Part shown: piece by piece, positions 16,214-24,232 of the stretch
How positions within the stretch are numbered: position 1 is the stretch's first letter
Layout of the letters: each line of letters opens with the position of its first letter
DNA from: Bacteroidales bacterium
GTDB taxonomy: Bacteria > Bacteroidota > Bacteroidia > Bacteroidales > UBA1402
DNA length: 64,000 nt
Assembly (NCBI GenBank): GCA_017464285.1
Contig: JAFUDT010000013.1
Span: forward strand, 264,962-328,961
Direction of reading: 5' to 3'
The notes under the pieces: generated by a model
Told to the model about the DNA's origin: nothing
The model's input: the letters and a program-made list of their open reading frames with translations, nothing else
Databases searched by the model: none
Program-made: the position numbers and the translations under genes

Positions 16214-17247
16214 AACGTCCTGTCTGGCCCTTGTTTCTTTTGCTGACGGCGGGTATCCTGCTGTTTTTCGTGCTCAACCTGATGCTGGGCACGGTGCCCA
16301 TTCCCGTCAGGGAAATACTCAAGGCTCTTGCCGGAGACGAATCCGTTCCGGTTGTCTGGCGCAATATTGTCCTCAGCTCCCGTGTACCCCAGGCCCTGAC
16401 AGCCACGGTGGCCGGAGCGGGCCTGGCTGTGAGCGGCCTGCAGATGCAGACCGTCTTCCGCAATCCGCTGGCCGGTCCTTCGGTGCTGGGTATTTCCAAC
16501 GGTGCGAGTCTGGGGGTGGCCTTTGTCGTACTGCTCTCGGGCTCTCTGGGCGGTGTGGCCCTGAGCCGGCTGGGCTATCTGGGCGACGTGGCCATGTCGC
16601 TTGCGGCCATCGTGGGTGCCCTGTCGGTAATGGCTTTGATTATGTATGTTTCGCAGAAGGTCAAGGGGAATGTCACGCTGCTCATTATCGGTGTGATGAT
16701 CGGCTATCTGGCCAATGCCGTCATAGGGGTGCTCAAATTCTTCTCGGCCGAGGAGGATGTCAAGGCCTTCGTGGTATGGGGGCTGGGCTCCTTCTCCCGA
16801 GTCTCCGGTGACCAGATGTTGCTCTTTGTGTCGCTGATGCTGGTGTTGCTGCCGCTCAGCATGTTGCTGGTCAAGACGATGAACCTGCTCCTGCTGGGCG
16901 ACGATTATGCCCGCAACCTGGGACTGAACCTGCGCAGGGCCCGTCTGCTGGTCATCGGCAGCTCGGGCATCCTGGTGGCCATCGTGACGGCCTATTGCGG
17001 CCCGATCATGTTCATCGGCCTGGCCGTGCCCCATCTGTGCCGGGCCATGATGCGCAGTTCCGACCACCGCCTGCTGATGCCCGGCACGATGCTGCTGGGT
17101 GCTGCTCTGGCCCTGCTGTGCAATCTGGTGGCCAGAATGCCCGGCTTCGAGGGAGCCCTGCCGGTCAATTCGGTGACGGCCCTGATCGGTGCTCCCGTGA
17201 TCGCTTCGGTACTGTTCAGAAAAAGAAAAGAAAATGTCCAGGAATAA
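16210..17247 (+). CDS. btuC: FecCD/BtuC-type ABC transporter permease
   Basis: This is a 345-residue polytopic membrane protein of the FecCD family, which moves vitamin B12 or iron chelates across the inner membrane. Family hallmarks are SRVPQALTATVAGAGLAVSG, QTVFRNPLAGPSVLGISNGA and, near the C-terminus, GPIMFIGLAVPHLCRA. About nine to ten hydrophobic helices are visible. It overlaps the substrate-binding gene by four bases and the ATPase gene by 14, so the three form one operon. B12 is the likely cargo because the operon abuts the cobalamin biosynthesis genes; the motif itself does not separate B12 from iron chelates. Confidence 0.88.
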   Translation: MKRPVWPLFLLLTAGILLFFVLNLMLGTVPIPVREILKALAGDESVPVVWRNIVLSSRVPQALTATVAGAGLAVSGLQMQTVFRNPLAGPSVLGISNGASLGVAFVVLLSGSLGGVALSRLGYLGDVAMSLAAIVGALSVMALIMYVSQKVKGNVTLLIIGVMIGYLANAVIGVLKFFSAEEDVKAFVVWGLGSFSRVSGDQMLLFVSLMLVLLPLSMLLVKTMNLLLLGDDYARNLGLNLRRARLLVIGSSGILVAIVTAYCGPIMFIGLAVPHLCRAMMRSSDHRLLMPGTMLLGAALALLCNLVARMPGFEGALPVNSVTALIGAPVIASVLFRKRKENVQE

Positions 17248-18025
17248 GGAAACACTCCGGTTGGAACATCTCAGCATCGGCTATGCCGTCCATGGCGGCC
17301 GTGACAGAGTGGTGGCAGGTGACATCTGCGCTTCGCTCATGAGCGGCGAGATGACAGTCCTGATCGGCCCCAACGGGATGGGAAAATCCACCTTGCTGCG
17401 TACGCTCTGTGCCTTCCAGCCCCGTCTGGGCGGCCGTATCGTCGTGCAGGGGCGTGAACTGGACACTTATACGGAAAAGGAATTGGCACAGCTCATCGGT
17501 ATTGTGCTGACCAGCAAACCGGATATACAGAACATGACCGTGACCGAACTGGTGGGACTGGGCCGTGCGCCATATACAGGTTTCTGGGGGCGGCTCTCTG
17601 CCCAAGACCGGCAGATTGTCCGGGAATCGCTCTCGCTGGTAGGTATCGAGCCGCTGGGAGGCCGGCTGATCCAGACCCTGAGCGACGGGGAACGCCAGAA
17701 GGTAATGATCGCCAAAGCCCTGGCTCAGCAGACACCGATTATTTTCCTGGACGAGCCGACGGCTTTTCTGGATTATCCGAGCAAAGTGGAGACCCTGCAG
17801 CTGCTCTACCGTCTGAGCCGGGAGACCGACCGCACCGTCTTTCTGTCCAATCACGACCTGGACCTGGCCTTGCAGATGGCCGACCGTATCTGGCTGATGG
17901 AGTCCGGCAGGCTGAGTATCGGAACACCTGCTTCCCTGGCCGCCGACGGATCGCTGGCCCGTTTTGTCGAACGGGACGGCATCAGTTTCCGGGCCGATGA
18001 TTTACGGATTCTGGTCAGACATTAG
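17234..18025 (+). CDS. btuD: BtuD/FecE-type ABC transporter ATP-binding protein
   Basis: This is the ATPase of the importer, 263 residues. Walker A is GPNGMGKSTLL, the signature motif is LSDGERQKVMIAKAL and Walker B is IIFLDEPTAFLD, with the switch His in FLSNHDLDLAL. All key residues are present. It begins inside the end of the permease gene. Its 3' end overlaps the convergent cbiJ-cbiD gene by 24 bases, so the two operons share no spacer for a terminator. Confidence 0.92.
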   Translation: MSRNKETLRLEHLSIGYAVHGGRDRVVAGDICASLMSGEMTVLIGPNGMGKSTLLRTLCAFQPRLGGRIVVQGRELDTYTEKELAQLIGIVLTSKPDIQNMTVTELVGLGRAPYTGFWGRLSAQDRQIVRESLSLVGIEPLGGRLIQTLSDGERQKVMIAKALAQQTPIIFLDEPTAFLDYPSKVETLQLLYRLSRETDRTVFLSNHDLDLALQMADRIWLMESGRLSIGTPASLAADGSLARFVERDGISFRADDLRILVRH

Positions 18026-19774
18026 CGGGTGGATTCCGCCATTTTCGTCTATCAGCAGTAATTGCAGATTTCCTTGAGGATATTCCTGCAGGCAGTATGC
18101 CCGGCAGTGTCGGAGTACTGTCTGGCAGAACGCTTCGATCTGTTCCCGGGGTATCAGTTGCCACAGTTCCCTGGCCAGGGTGATGTCTCCCGCCTGTCGT
18201 ACGGTCTGTTCCCCGCAGCCGGCTTCCCGCATCATGCCGGCAATGAAATCCCTGTCCATGACCACCTGACGGCTGTGGGTGTCCAGATGCCCGGCTGCCA
18301 GTTTGACGGCCTTGCCCAGCATCAGTCCCATGGACAGCCGTCGGATGCCCAGCTCGTGGGCCATGCGGAGCGTGGCTCCGATGTGGTTGCCGTATTCGAC
18401 GAAGGCCTGTGGCGGCAGGTCGGGGTAGTAGCTTTTGAGCATGCCTTCGCTTTTGGCGCCGCTGTGGATGACCGTGAGCCCTGAATCGGCCGCCCGGGCT
18501 ACGGTGAGGCATTTCCGTATGCTGTCGATGAAGGCCTGTTCGGAGAAGGGCTTGACAATGCCCGACACGCCGATGATGCTGATGCCGTCCTTGATGCCCA
18601 GTCGGGGATTGAAGGTGCGGCGGGCGATTTCTTCTCCTCCGGGGGCGGAAACGGTGACTTTGAACTGGGCGCCGAAGTCGCTGAGGTTATCGCGCAGCAT
18701 CTCCCTGGGCCCCCGGTTGATGGCCGGTTCTCCCGGGGGATAGTCGAAGCCGGGCAGGGTAAAGTGTCCGATGCCCTGGCCGCCGCATACTTCGAAGCGG
18801 TCGGAGAGACTGACCTTGGCACGGATCTCCAGTCCCTGAGTAACGTCGGGATCGTCGCCGGCGTCTTTGGTCACGGAGGCATAATCCTTGCCATAGTGAA
18901 CCGGCAGGTAGATGGTTTCGCCGTCAGGCAGCCTGACGGGCACGTTCTCCGGCTGTTCTCCCTTGAGCAACCGGAAGGCGGCAGCCACGGCAGCTGCCGT
19001 GGCACAGGTGCCGGTGGTCAGTCCGCTGTGGAGCGGAAAGAACTCCGGCAGCAGCTGCTCAACGGCCCGCCGAAGGCCGTGAACGCCGTTGACGGGGTGG
19101 AAGATGGCTGGTGTCTCGGGACGTTTCAGGGCAATTATCCTGATTCCGAGTTCTCTGGCCGCCGACACTTTTTCCTGAAATCCGCCGCTCAGACCGCTTT
19201 CTTTCAATAGCACAGCCTGCGGCTTGATTTGCCGGAGCAGTGCCAGCTCGTCGCCACCTTCCTGCCAGTAGCAGAGTCGGCTCTCGTCGGCTCCCTGGAG
19301 GCGGGCCAGGCGGCGTGAGCTTTCGCGGGGCAGGATGCGGTAGATGATGCGTAGTCCCGTCTTTTCATAGGCCTTGAGACGGCCGATGCTCTGTACGCCG
19401 GTGGTGGCCAGCAGGGTGCCCGACAGGGGAGGCAGGTGCCCGTAGTCGTCAATCCAGCAGATGTCCGTTGCCCTGGGCGGGAAAATTCTCTCGAAACGTA
19501 TGGCCGGCAGCGACAGGCTTGCTGCCACGGCAGCGACGGTGGCGTGCAGTTCCCGGGCAAAGGGATGGGCGGCATCGACAATGAGGCGGATGCCCTTGGA
19601 ACGGCAGAACCCGGTCATGGCTTGCACATCCAGTGCGCCGGCCAGGGCAGTGCCATGCTGCAGACTGACATCCTGCTCCCCTGTCTTGGTGGAGTAGTAA
19701 AACGGATTGCCGGCTTCTTCCAGCGTCCGGGCTGCCATCCGTCCTTCCGTGGTTCCCCCGAGCAGCAGTATCAT
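18002..19774 (-). CDS. cbiJD: Fused precorrin-6A reductase (CbiJ) and cobalt-precorrin-5B methyltransferase (CbiD)
   Basis: From ATG 19774 the protein is 590 residues. The N-terminal 245 or so are CbiJ/CobK: MILLLGGTTEGRMAARTLEE, IVDAAHPFARELHATV and GRLKAYEKTGLRIIYRIL. The rest is CbiD: GLTTGTCATAAAVAAAF, VTKDAGDDPDVTQG and GISIIGVSGIVKPFS. CbiD methylates C1 during ring contraction and CbiJ reduces the ring, so two steps of the anaerobic corrin pathway are on one chain. The start overlaps the upstream cbiG-cbiF stop by four bases. A longer frame back to 20047 adds a basic, low-complexity stretch that is only the shadow of that gene. Confidence 0.9.
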   Translation of the reverse strand: MILLLGGTTEGRMAARTLEEAGNPFYYSTKTGEQDVSLQHGTALAGALDVQAMTGFCRSKGIRLIVDAAHPFARELHATVAAVAASLSLPAIRFERIFPPRATDICWIDDYGHLPPLSGTLLATTGVQSIGRLKAYEKTGLRIIYRILPRESSRRLARLQGADESRLCYWQEGGDELALLRQIKPQAVLLKESGLSGGFQEKVSAARELGIRIIALKRPETPAIFHPVNGVHGLRRAVEQLLPEFFPLHSGLTTGTCATAAAVAAAFRLLKGEQPENVPVRLPDGETIYLPVHYGKDYASVTKDAGDDPDVTQGLEIRAKVSLSDRFEVCGGQGIGHFTLPGFDYPPGEPAINRGPREMLRDNLSDFGAQFKVTVSAPGGEEIARRTFNPRLGIKDGISIIGVSGIVKPFSEQAFIDSIRKCLTVARAADSGLTVIHSGAKSEGMLKSYYPDLPPQAFVEYGNHIGATLRMAHELGIRRLSMGLMLGKAVKLAAGHLDTHSRQVVMDRDFIAGMMREAGCGEQTVRQAGDITLARELWQLIPREQIEAFCQTVLRHCRAYCLQEYPQGNLQLLLIDENGGIHPLMSDQNP

Positions 19775-21561
19775 TTTTTCGCCTTGCGGAAAAGGTGGGT
19801 GAAATGTTCCGAGTAGAGTTCGGATTCTCCGCAGCGGTTGCCGATGGCTTCGCCCACGACGATCATGGTGGTCAGCGTCAGGCCGTTCTCCCGGACAATG
19901 CGGCTCAGGTCCTGGAGCTGCCCGCGGTAGATGCGCTGGTCTTTCCATGTCAGATGGTAGCAGGCGGCTACGGGAGTGTCCGCGGGATATTCCATGAGCA
20001 GTTCGCGCTCGACGTCTTCGACAATGGCGGCACTCAGGAAGAGGCACATAGTACTCCTGCTGCGGGCCAGCAGATGCAGCTGTTCGCGCTCAGGCATGGG
20101 GGTGCGGCCTTCTCCGCGGGTGAGGACGATGGTCTGGGTACGCCCCGGTATGGTGAACTGGGAGCGCAGTTCCGCTGCGGCTGCCAGGAACGAGGAAATG
20201 CCCGGGGTGATGTGGTAGGACATTCCTTCTTGGTCGAAAAAGGCCATCTGTTCCTGGACGGCACCGAAGATACAGGGATCGCCCGTGTGCAGGCGGACAA
20301 TGAACGCGCCGCGGTCATAAAACTCTTTCATCAGGGAACACTGTTCTTCCAGTGTCATGGAGGCCGACGAGCGTACGACAGCTCCCTGTTTGGCGCAGAG
20401 CGTAAGTTCTCTGGGCACCAGCGAGCCGGCATAAAGGATCAGGTCGGCTTTTTCGAGCAGCTGCCGGCCGCGTACCGAGATCAGGTCGGGGTCGCCCGGG
20501 CCGGCACCGACAATCTCCACATGGCCTTCACGTAGCAGGCTGCGGTCGACGGCTACGGCCAGCGTGAAGTCTTTCTGCGGCCCTTTGGTTTTGTCAATCA
20601 GCAGTTTGCCATGACCGGCGGCCAGAATGGCTGCCGCTTCGCTGACGCTGGGCGTGCCGACATGAGCGGCGACCTGCCGACTGGGATGAGGTACTTCGAT
20701 CTCAGAAAGCTGGTCGGCAGTATAGAAGATAATTTCCCGGCCTTCGTCCTTGAGTTGGCGCAGCAGCGGCTCGTCCTGCTTGACATCGATGCTGGCGTAG
20801 TTCCTGACAGCCAGGGGAGAGTAGCCGGAAGAACTTAGTATTTCGTCGATTTCATTACGGATCTCTCCGACGCGCGGCGCCTGACGGGCCAGTCCGATTC
20901 CCAGACTCAGGACGCGGGGCACGAAATGCAGCACGGGCAGTCCCCGGGGCAGATCATAGTGCCTGGGGGAGACAATCAGGGCCAGATGGAAGCCGCCGTC
21001 GGTGATTTCCTGTAGGCTGCCGACCAGCCTGACATGTGCGGGCAGGCTCTGTTCAAGACGGTCGGTTCCTCTGTCACGGATATCGAGCAGCAGGGCAGTG
21101 GACTCCCGGTTGACAAAGCGGAAAACTGCCTGGTTCATAAGCTCGTGCTCCTGTTCGGGCCTGGTGTCAAGACGCCAGTCGAATTCCTGCTGAAAAGTGT
21201 CAATAGCCCAGAGTGATTCGTTGTCGCTGCGCGTAGAGACAACAGGGTTGGCTCCGAGGGCCGAGGCAATCTGCCGGCACAGACGGTTGGCACCGCCGAT
21301 ATGTCCTGACAGGACGGACATGACGTGCTGTCCTGCGGTATCCACGCAGACCACGGCCGGATCACGGTGCTTGTCTTCAAGACAGGGGGCGATGGTGCGG
21401 ACGCAGATACCAAGGGCACCGACAAAGACAAAACCGTCGAATTCATGCCAGCGGCCGGCCACCTGGCTGCGGGCTATGACCTGGGCGCCGGTTTCCCGGC
21501 GGATGACGGTGGCCGGGCCTTTGCCGGCCTTGCCGATGATGATAAGTGCTATTTTACGCAT
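19771..21561 (-). CDS. cbiGF: Fused cobalt-precorrin-5A hydrolase (CbiG) and precorrin-4 methyltransferase (CbiF)
   Basis: From ATG 21561 the protein is 596 residues. The first part is CbiG, with VMSVLSGHIGGANRLCRQIA and GIGLARQAPRVGEIRNEI. From about residue 340 it is CbiF/CobM, an S-adenosylmethionine C11-methyltransferase of the tetrapyrrole methylase fold, with VEIVGAGPGDPDLISVRGRQ, RLHTGDPCIFGAVQEQM and HITPGISSFLAAAA. These are consecutive steps of the anaerobic route. It overlaps the cobL-type gene upstream by 13 bases and cbiJD downstream by four, so all are translationally coupled. Confidence 0.92.
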   Translation of the reverse strand: MRKIALIIIGKAGKGPATVIRRETGAQVIARSQVAGRWHEFDGFVFVGALGICVRTIAPCLEDKHRDPAVVCVDTAGQHVMSVLSGHIGGANRLCRQIASALGANPVVSTRSDNESLWAIDTFQQEFDWRLDTRPEQEHELMNQAVFRFVNRESTALLLDIRDRGTDRLEQSLPAHVRLVGSLQEITDGGFHLALIVSPRHYDLPRGLPVLHFVPRVLSLGIGLARQAPRVGEIRNEIDEILSSSGYSPLAVRNYASIDVKQDEPLLRQLKDEGREIIFYTADQLSEIEVPHPSRQVAAHVGTPSVSEAAAILAAGHGKLLIDKTKGPQKDFTLAVAVDRSLLREGHVEIVGAGPGDPDLISVRGRQLLEKADLILYAGSLVPRELTLCAKQGAVVRSSASMTLEEQCSLMKEFYDRGAFIVRLHTGDPCIFGAVQEQMAFFDQEGMSYHITPGISSFLAAAAELRSQFTIPGRTQTIVLTRGEGRTPMPEREQLHLLARSRSTMCLFLSAAIVEDVERELLMEYPADTPVAACYHLTWKDQRIYRGQLQDLSRIVRENGLTLTTMIVVGEAIGNRCGESELYSEHFTHLFRKAKK

Positions 21562-22724
21562 TTGAGAATGTCTATGGGATGATAGTCGTTGAGTTCGATG
21601 TGTAGCGCCGGCTCCTGTCTGAGTCCCAGCTCCTGCGCGGCCTGGGAGAATAGTTCCCGGCTCTGTGCATTGACACTGTTCATGACAATGCAGCCTCCCT
21701 GGGGCAGGTATTCGCAGGCCCGGGCCATGATATCGCCGAGCCGGCCTCCGTGGCCGCCGATGAATACGGCCTCGGGGCGCTGCAGGGCGCTGAGGTCGGC
21801 CTGCAGGAAATCTCCGATGTGCACCCCAATACCCGGTGCGCCGAAGCGCCTGGCGTTGATGTCCATCAGTCTCTGCCCCTGGGGGCGTATCTCGAAGGCT
21901 TCGACCCTCAGGCGGGGAAACTGCAGGCGGGCTTCTATGGAAATGCTGCCGGTGCAGAAACCGATGTCCCAGAGGCAAGCTTTGCCGGGCAGATCCAGCG
22001 CCTGAAGCGACAGCAGCCTGACGGGCATCTTGGTAATCATGCGGCTGCGGCCGTCGAGCAGTTCGAACTCTTCGTCCGGAAGGCCGTATCTTCTGGGATG
22101 ACTGCCGCAGACGATCAGGCAGTTGGGAAAGTCGAACTCCTGTCCGGCTGCCTGCCGGGGACTCAGTACAAAGGTCTTTTCCTCATGAGGATGCCCCAGC
22201 CGTTGTCCGATGTACAGACGGTAGTCGGTATAGCCGTAGTCGAGCATCCGGGCGGCAATGGCGGCGGGCGTGTGCTCATGATCGGTGAGCACCCCGATCT
22301 GGGGAGCGTTTTCTATGAGAGCCCGGTCGAATTCCTGCCAGGGGCGGCCGGTCAATGACACTGCCCGCAGGTCGTGGTAGGGCAGCAGGCAACGGTGTGC
22401 CAGCATCTGCAGGGAGTTGAAACCGGGGTATACTTCCAGACCTGCTTCCGGCCTGAGCCGCAGGATGGTGTTGGCAAAGCCGTAGAAAAGGGGATCGCCG
22501 GAGGCGAAGACGATAATCTGCCCATACTGGTCGTACTGTTCAAAAACTTTCTCCACCGGCACGGTGATGTCTATCCAGCGGTGCTCCCGCGGCAGGAGCC
22601 CGGCTGTCAGCTCGCGGTGGCGCCGTCCGCCTGAGAAAACGCTGCCTTGTCGGATAATCTCCAGTATTTCAGGCGGAAAGTATGGACGTGGAGTGTCGGC
22701 TATGCCGATGACGATGAATTTCAT
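21549..22724 (-). CDS. cobL: Bifunctional precorrin-6Y C5,15-methyltransferase / decarboxylase (CbiE-CbiT, CobL)
   Basis: At 391 residues this is a fused CbiE-CbiT. The N-terminal 200 are a tetrapyrrole methylase with VFASGDPLFYGFANTI and EVYPGFNSLQMLAHR. The C-terminal half is a class I methyltransferase/decarboxylase with DIGFCTGSISIEARLQFP and AVFIGGHGGRLGDIMA. It methylates C5 and C15 and removes the C12 acetate carboxyl. Fusion of these two is common in many bacteria, so the protein is of ordinary build. It lies 12 bases after cbiHC and overlaps cbiGF. Confidence 0.93.
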   Translation of the reverse strand: MKFIVIGIADTPRPYFPPEILEIIRQGSVFSGGRRHRELTAGLLPREHRWIDITVPVEKVFEQYDQYGQIIVFASGDPLFYGFANTILRLRPEAGLEVYPGFNSLQMLAHRCLLPYHDLRAVSLTGRPWQEFDRALIENAPQIGVLTDHEHTPAAIAARMLDYGYTDYRLYIGQRLGHPHEEKTFVLSPRQAAGQEFDFPNCLIVCGSHPRRYGLPDEEFELLDGRSRMITKMPVRLLSLQALDLPGKACLWDIGFCTGSISIEARLQFPRLRVEAFEIRPQGQRLMDINARRFGAPGIGVHIGDFLQADLSALQRPEAVFIGGHGGRLGDIMARACEYLPQGGCIVMNSVNAQSRELFSQAAQELGLRQEPALHIELNDYHPIDILKCVK

Positions 22725-22736
22725 GGGCAGGCGTCT

Positions 22737-24140
22737 TTACAGGTCTCTTCCGGGCTGGAAGTCGGCAGCATCGTCGAAAGTGAGCACGGCATTGCACAGG
22801 GTGGCGGCCAGATTGCTGCCGCCCTTGCGTCCCTCGACAATAATCTTTGGTATCTCTTTGAATGGTTTGACCATGTGCTTGGATTCCCTGACATGGACAA
22901 AGCCGACGGGAGCGGCGATAATGCCGGCCGGGCGGGCCTGCCCTTTGCGGATCAGCTCGCAGAGCTCCATCAGAGCGGTGGGCGCATTGCCAAATACGAA
23001 CAGGGCATCGGGATGCTCGGCAACGGCCAGACGGATGCCGGCCTGGGTGCGGGTGATGTTCTCCTTCCTGGCCATGGTCTCTGTCCGTGGGTCGCCAAGA
23101 TAGCACAGTGCCTGTATTCCCAGGCGCGAGAGGGCCCCCTTGCGGATGCCGCTGACGACCATGCTCACATCGCTGACGATGGTTTTCAGGCGACCATCCC
23201 TGACGGCCTGGTAAAGATGCTCCACTGCCTCGGGGTCGGTCTGGAGCAAGTCTTCCATCTCGAAATCGGCCGTGGTATGTATGGCATGCAGCAGGGCCCA
23301 CTTGCGGCCCAAGGGAATGTCCCGCTGTCTGAGTTCCCGTTCGATAGTCCTGAAACTTTCGGTCATGATCTGCTGTCCGGGTTTCATGACAGTGTCATCA
23401 TGTGGCTGGTAATAGCCCCTGGGGGTAATCATCTTGCCTTGCCATTCATAGGTCTGGGAATTGCCGATGATTACTATGGTGAACATGTCAATGTCCTCGG
23501 GATTGAATGCTCCCAGTGTGGTGAGCCTGATTTCCTGCTCTGCACGTCCCGCCTGTCGGACATAGCCCACGGGGGTGGAAGGTTTGCGTCCCTGCTGCAG
23601 GAAAATCTCCTTCAGGCGGGGCAGCTGCCAGTACCTTTCGTTGGATCTGGGATTGTAGACGGCCGTGACAAAGTCGGCTGCAGCCGCGGCCGTGATGCGT
23701 CGTTCTATGACTTGCCAGGGGGTCATCAGGTCGGACAGTGAGATGACGCAGAAATCGTGTCCCGTCGGGGCCCCCAGCAGCGATGCGGCCTTCTGGAAAG
23801 CAGAAATGCCGGGCAGGACCTCGATTTCGGTCTGGAGACCGAGTTCCCGTTTCATCTCGTAGATGAGGGGCGCCATGCCGTAGATGCCGGCATCGCCCGA
23901 AGAGATGACCAGGACGGTCTTGCCTTCGGCGGCCAGATTGAAAGCCTGCCGGGCCCGTTCCCGTTCTTTTTTCATTCCCGTGTCGATGCAGGGGCAGTCC
24001 TCTCTGAGAAAGGCTCTGACAAACTGAAAGTAGTATTTGTAGCCTACCACACAGTCTGCCTCCCGGGCGGCCTGGATGACTGCCGGCGTGATGTCCTGAG
24101 TGCTGCCGGGACCGAGTCCGGCGACGATAATCTTGTTCAT
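22737..24140 (-). CDS. cbiHC: Fused precorrin-3B C17-methyltransferase (CbiH) and precorrin-8X methylmutase (CbiC)
   Basis: From ATG 24140 the protein is 467 residues. Residues 1-250 are CbiH/CobJ: MNKIIVAGLGPGSTQDITPA, VISSGDAGIYGMAPLIYEMK and STPVGYVRQAGRAEQEI. Residues about 260-467 are CbiC/CobH: IVSDVSMVVSGIRKGAL, FVFGNAPTALMELCEL and PAGIIAAPVGFVHVRESK. It joins the ring-contracting methylation to the last methyl shift that gives cobyrinate. A perfect 15-bp hairpin and a promoter-like TTGC, 19 nt, TACCTTCG lie between it and the receptor gene upstream, so it may be transcribed partly on its own. Confidence 0.92.
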   Translation of the reverse strand: MNKIIVAGLGPGSTQDITPAVIQAAREADCVVGYKYYFQFVRAFLREDCPCIDTGMKKERERARQAFNLAAEGKTVLVISSGDAGIYGMAPLIYEMKRELGLQTEIEVLPGISAFQKAASLLGAPTGHDFCVISLSDLMTPWQVIERRITAAAAADFVTAVYNPRSNERYWQLPRLKEIFLQQGRKPSTPVGYVRQAGRAEQEIRLTTLGAFNPEDIDMFTIVIIGNSQTYEWQGKMITPRGYYQPHDDTVMKPGQQIMTESFRTIERELRQRDIPLGRKWALLHAIHTTADFEMEDLLQTDPEAVEHLYQAVRDGRLKTIVSDVSMVVSGIRKGALSRLGIQALCYLGDPRTETMARKENITRTQAGIRLAVAEHPDALFVFGNAPTALMELCELIRKGQARPAGIIAAPVGFVHVRESKHMVKPFKEIPKIIVEGRKGGSNLAATLCNAVLTFDDAADFQPGRDL

Positions 24141-24191
24141 GCGTGCTTTCCTTTTCCCGGCGAAGGTACTGATAATATGGCAACCGGGCAA

Positions 24192-24227
24192 GCATTTTCC
24201 GTGCCCCTGTCCGGGCACGGAAAATGC
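24192..24227 (-). terminator. Perfect 15-bp hairpin between receptor and cbiHC
   Basis: GCATTTTCCGTGCCC (24192-24206) and its exact reverse complement (24213-24227) flank a six-base loop, five bases downstream of the receptor stop codon on the minus strand. There is no T run after the stem, so it may slow or process the transcript or protect its 3' end rather than end transcription outright. It sits where receptor expression and enzyme expression would be separated. Confidence 0.5.
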
Positions 24228-24232
24228 CGCTC

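Noticed and set aside
19775..20047. Extended N-terminus of CbiJ-CbiD
   Set aside because: The extension is Arg/His/Pro-rich out-of-frame reading of cbiGF; the true CbiJ start is at 19774.
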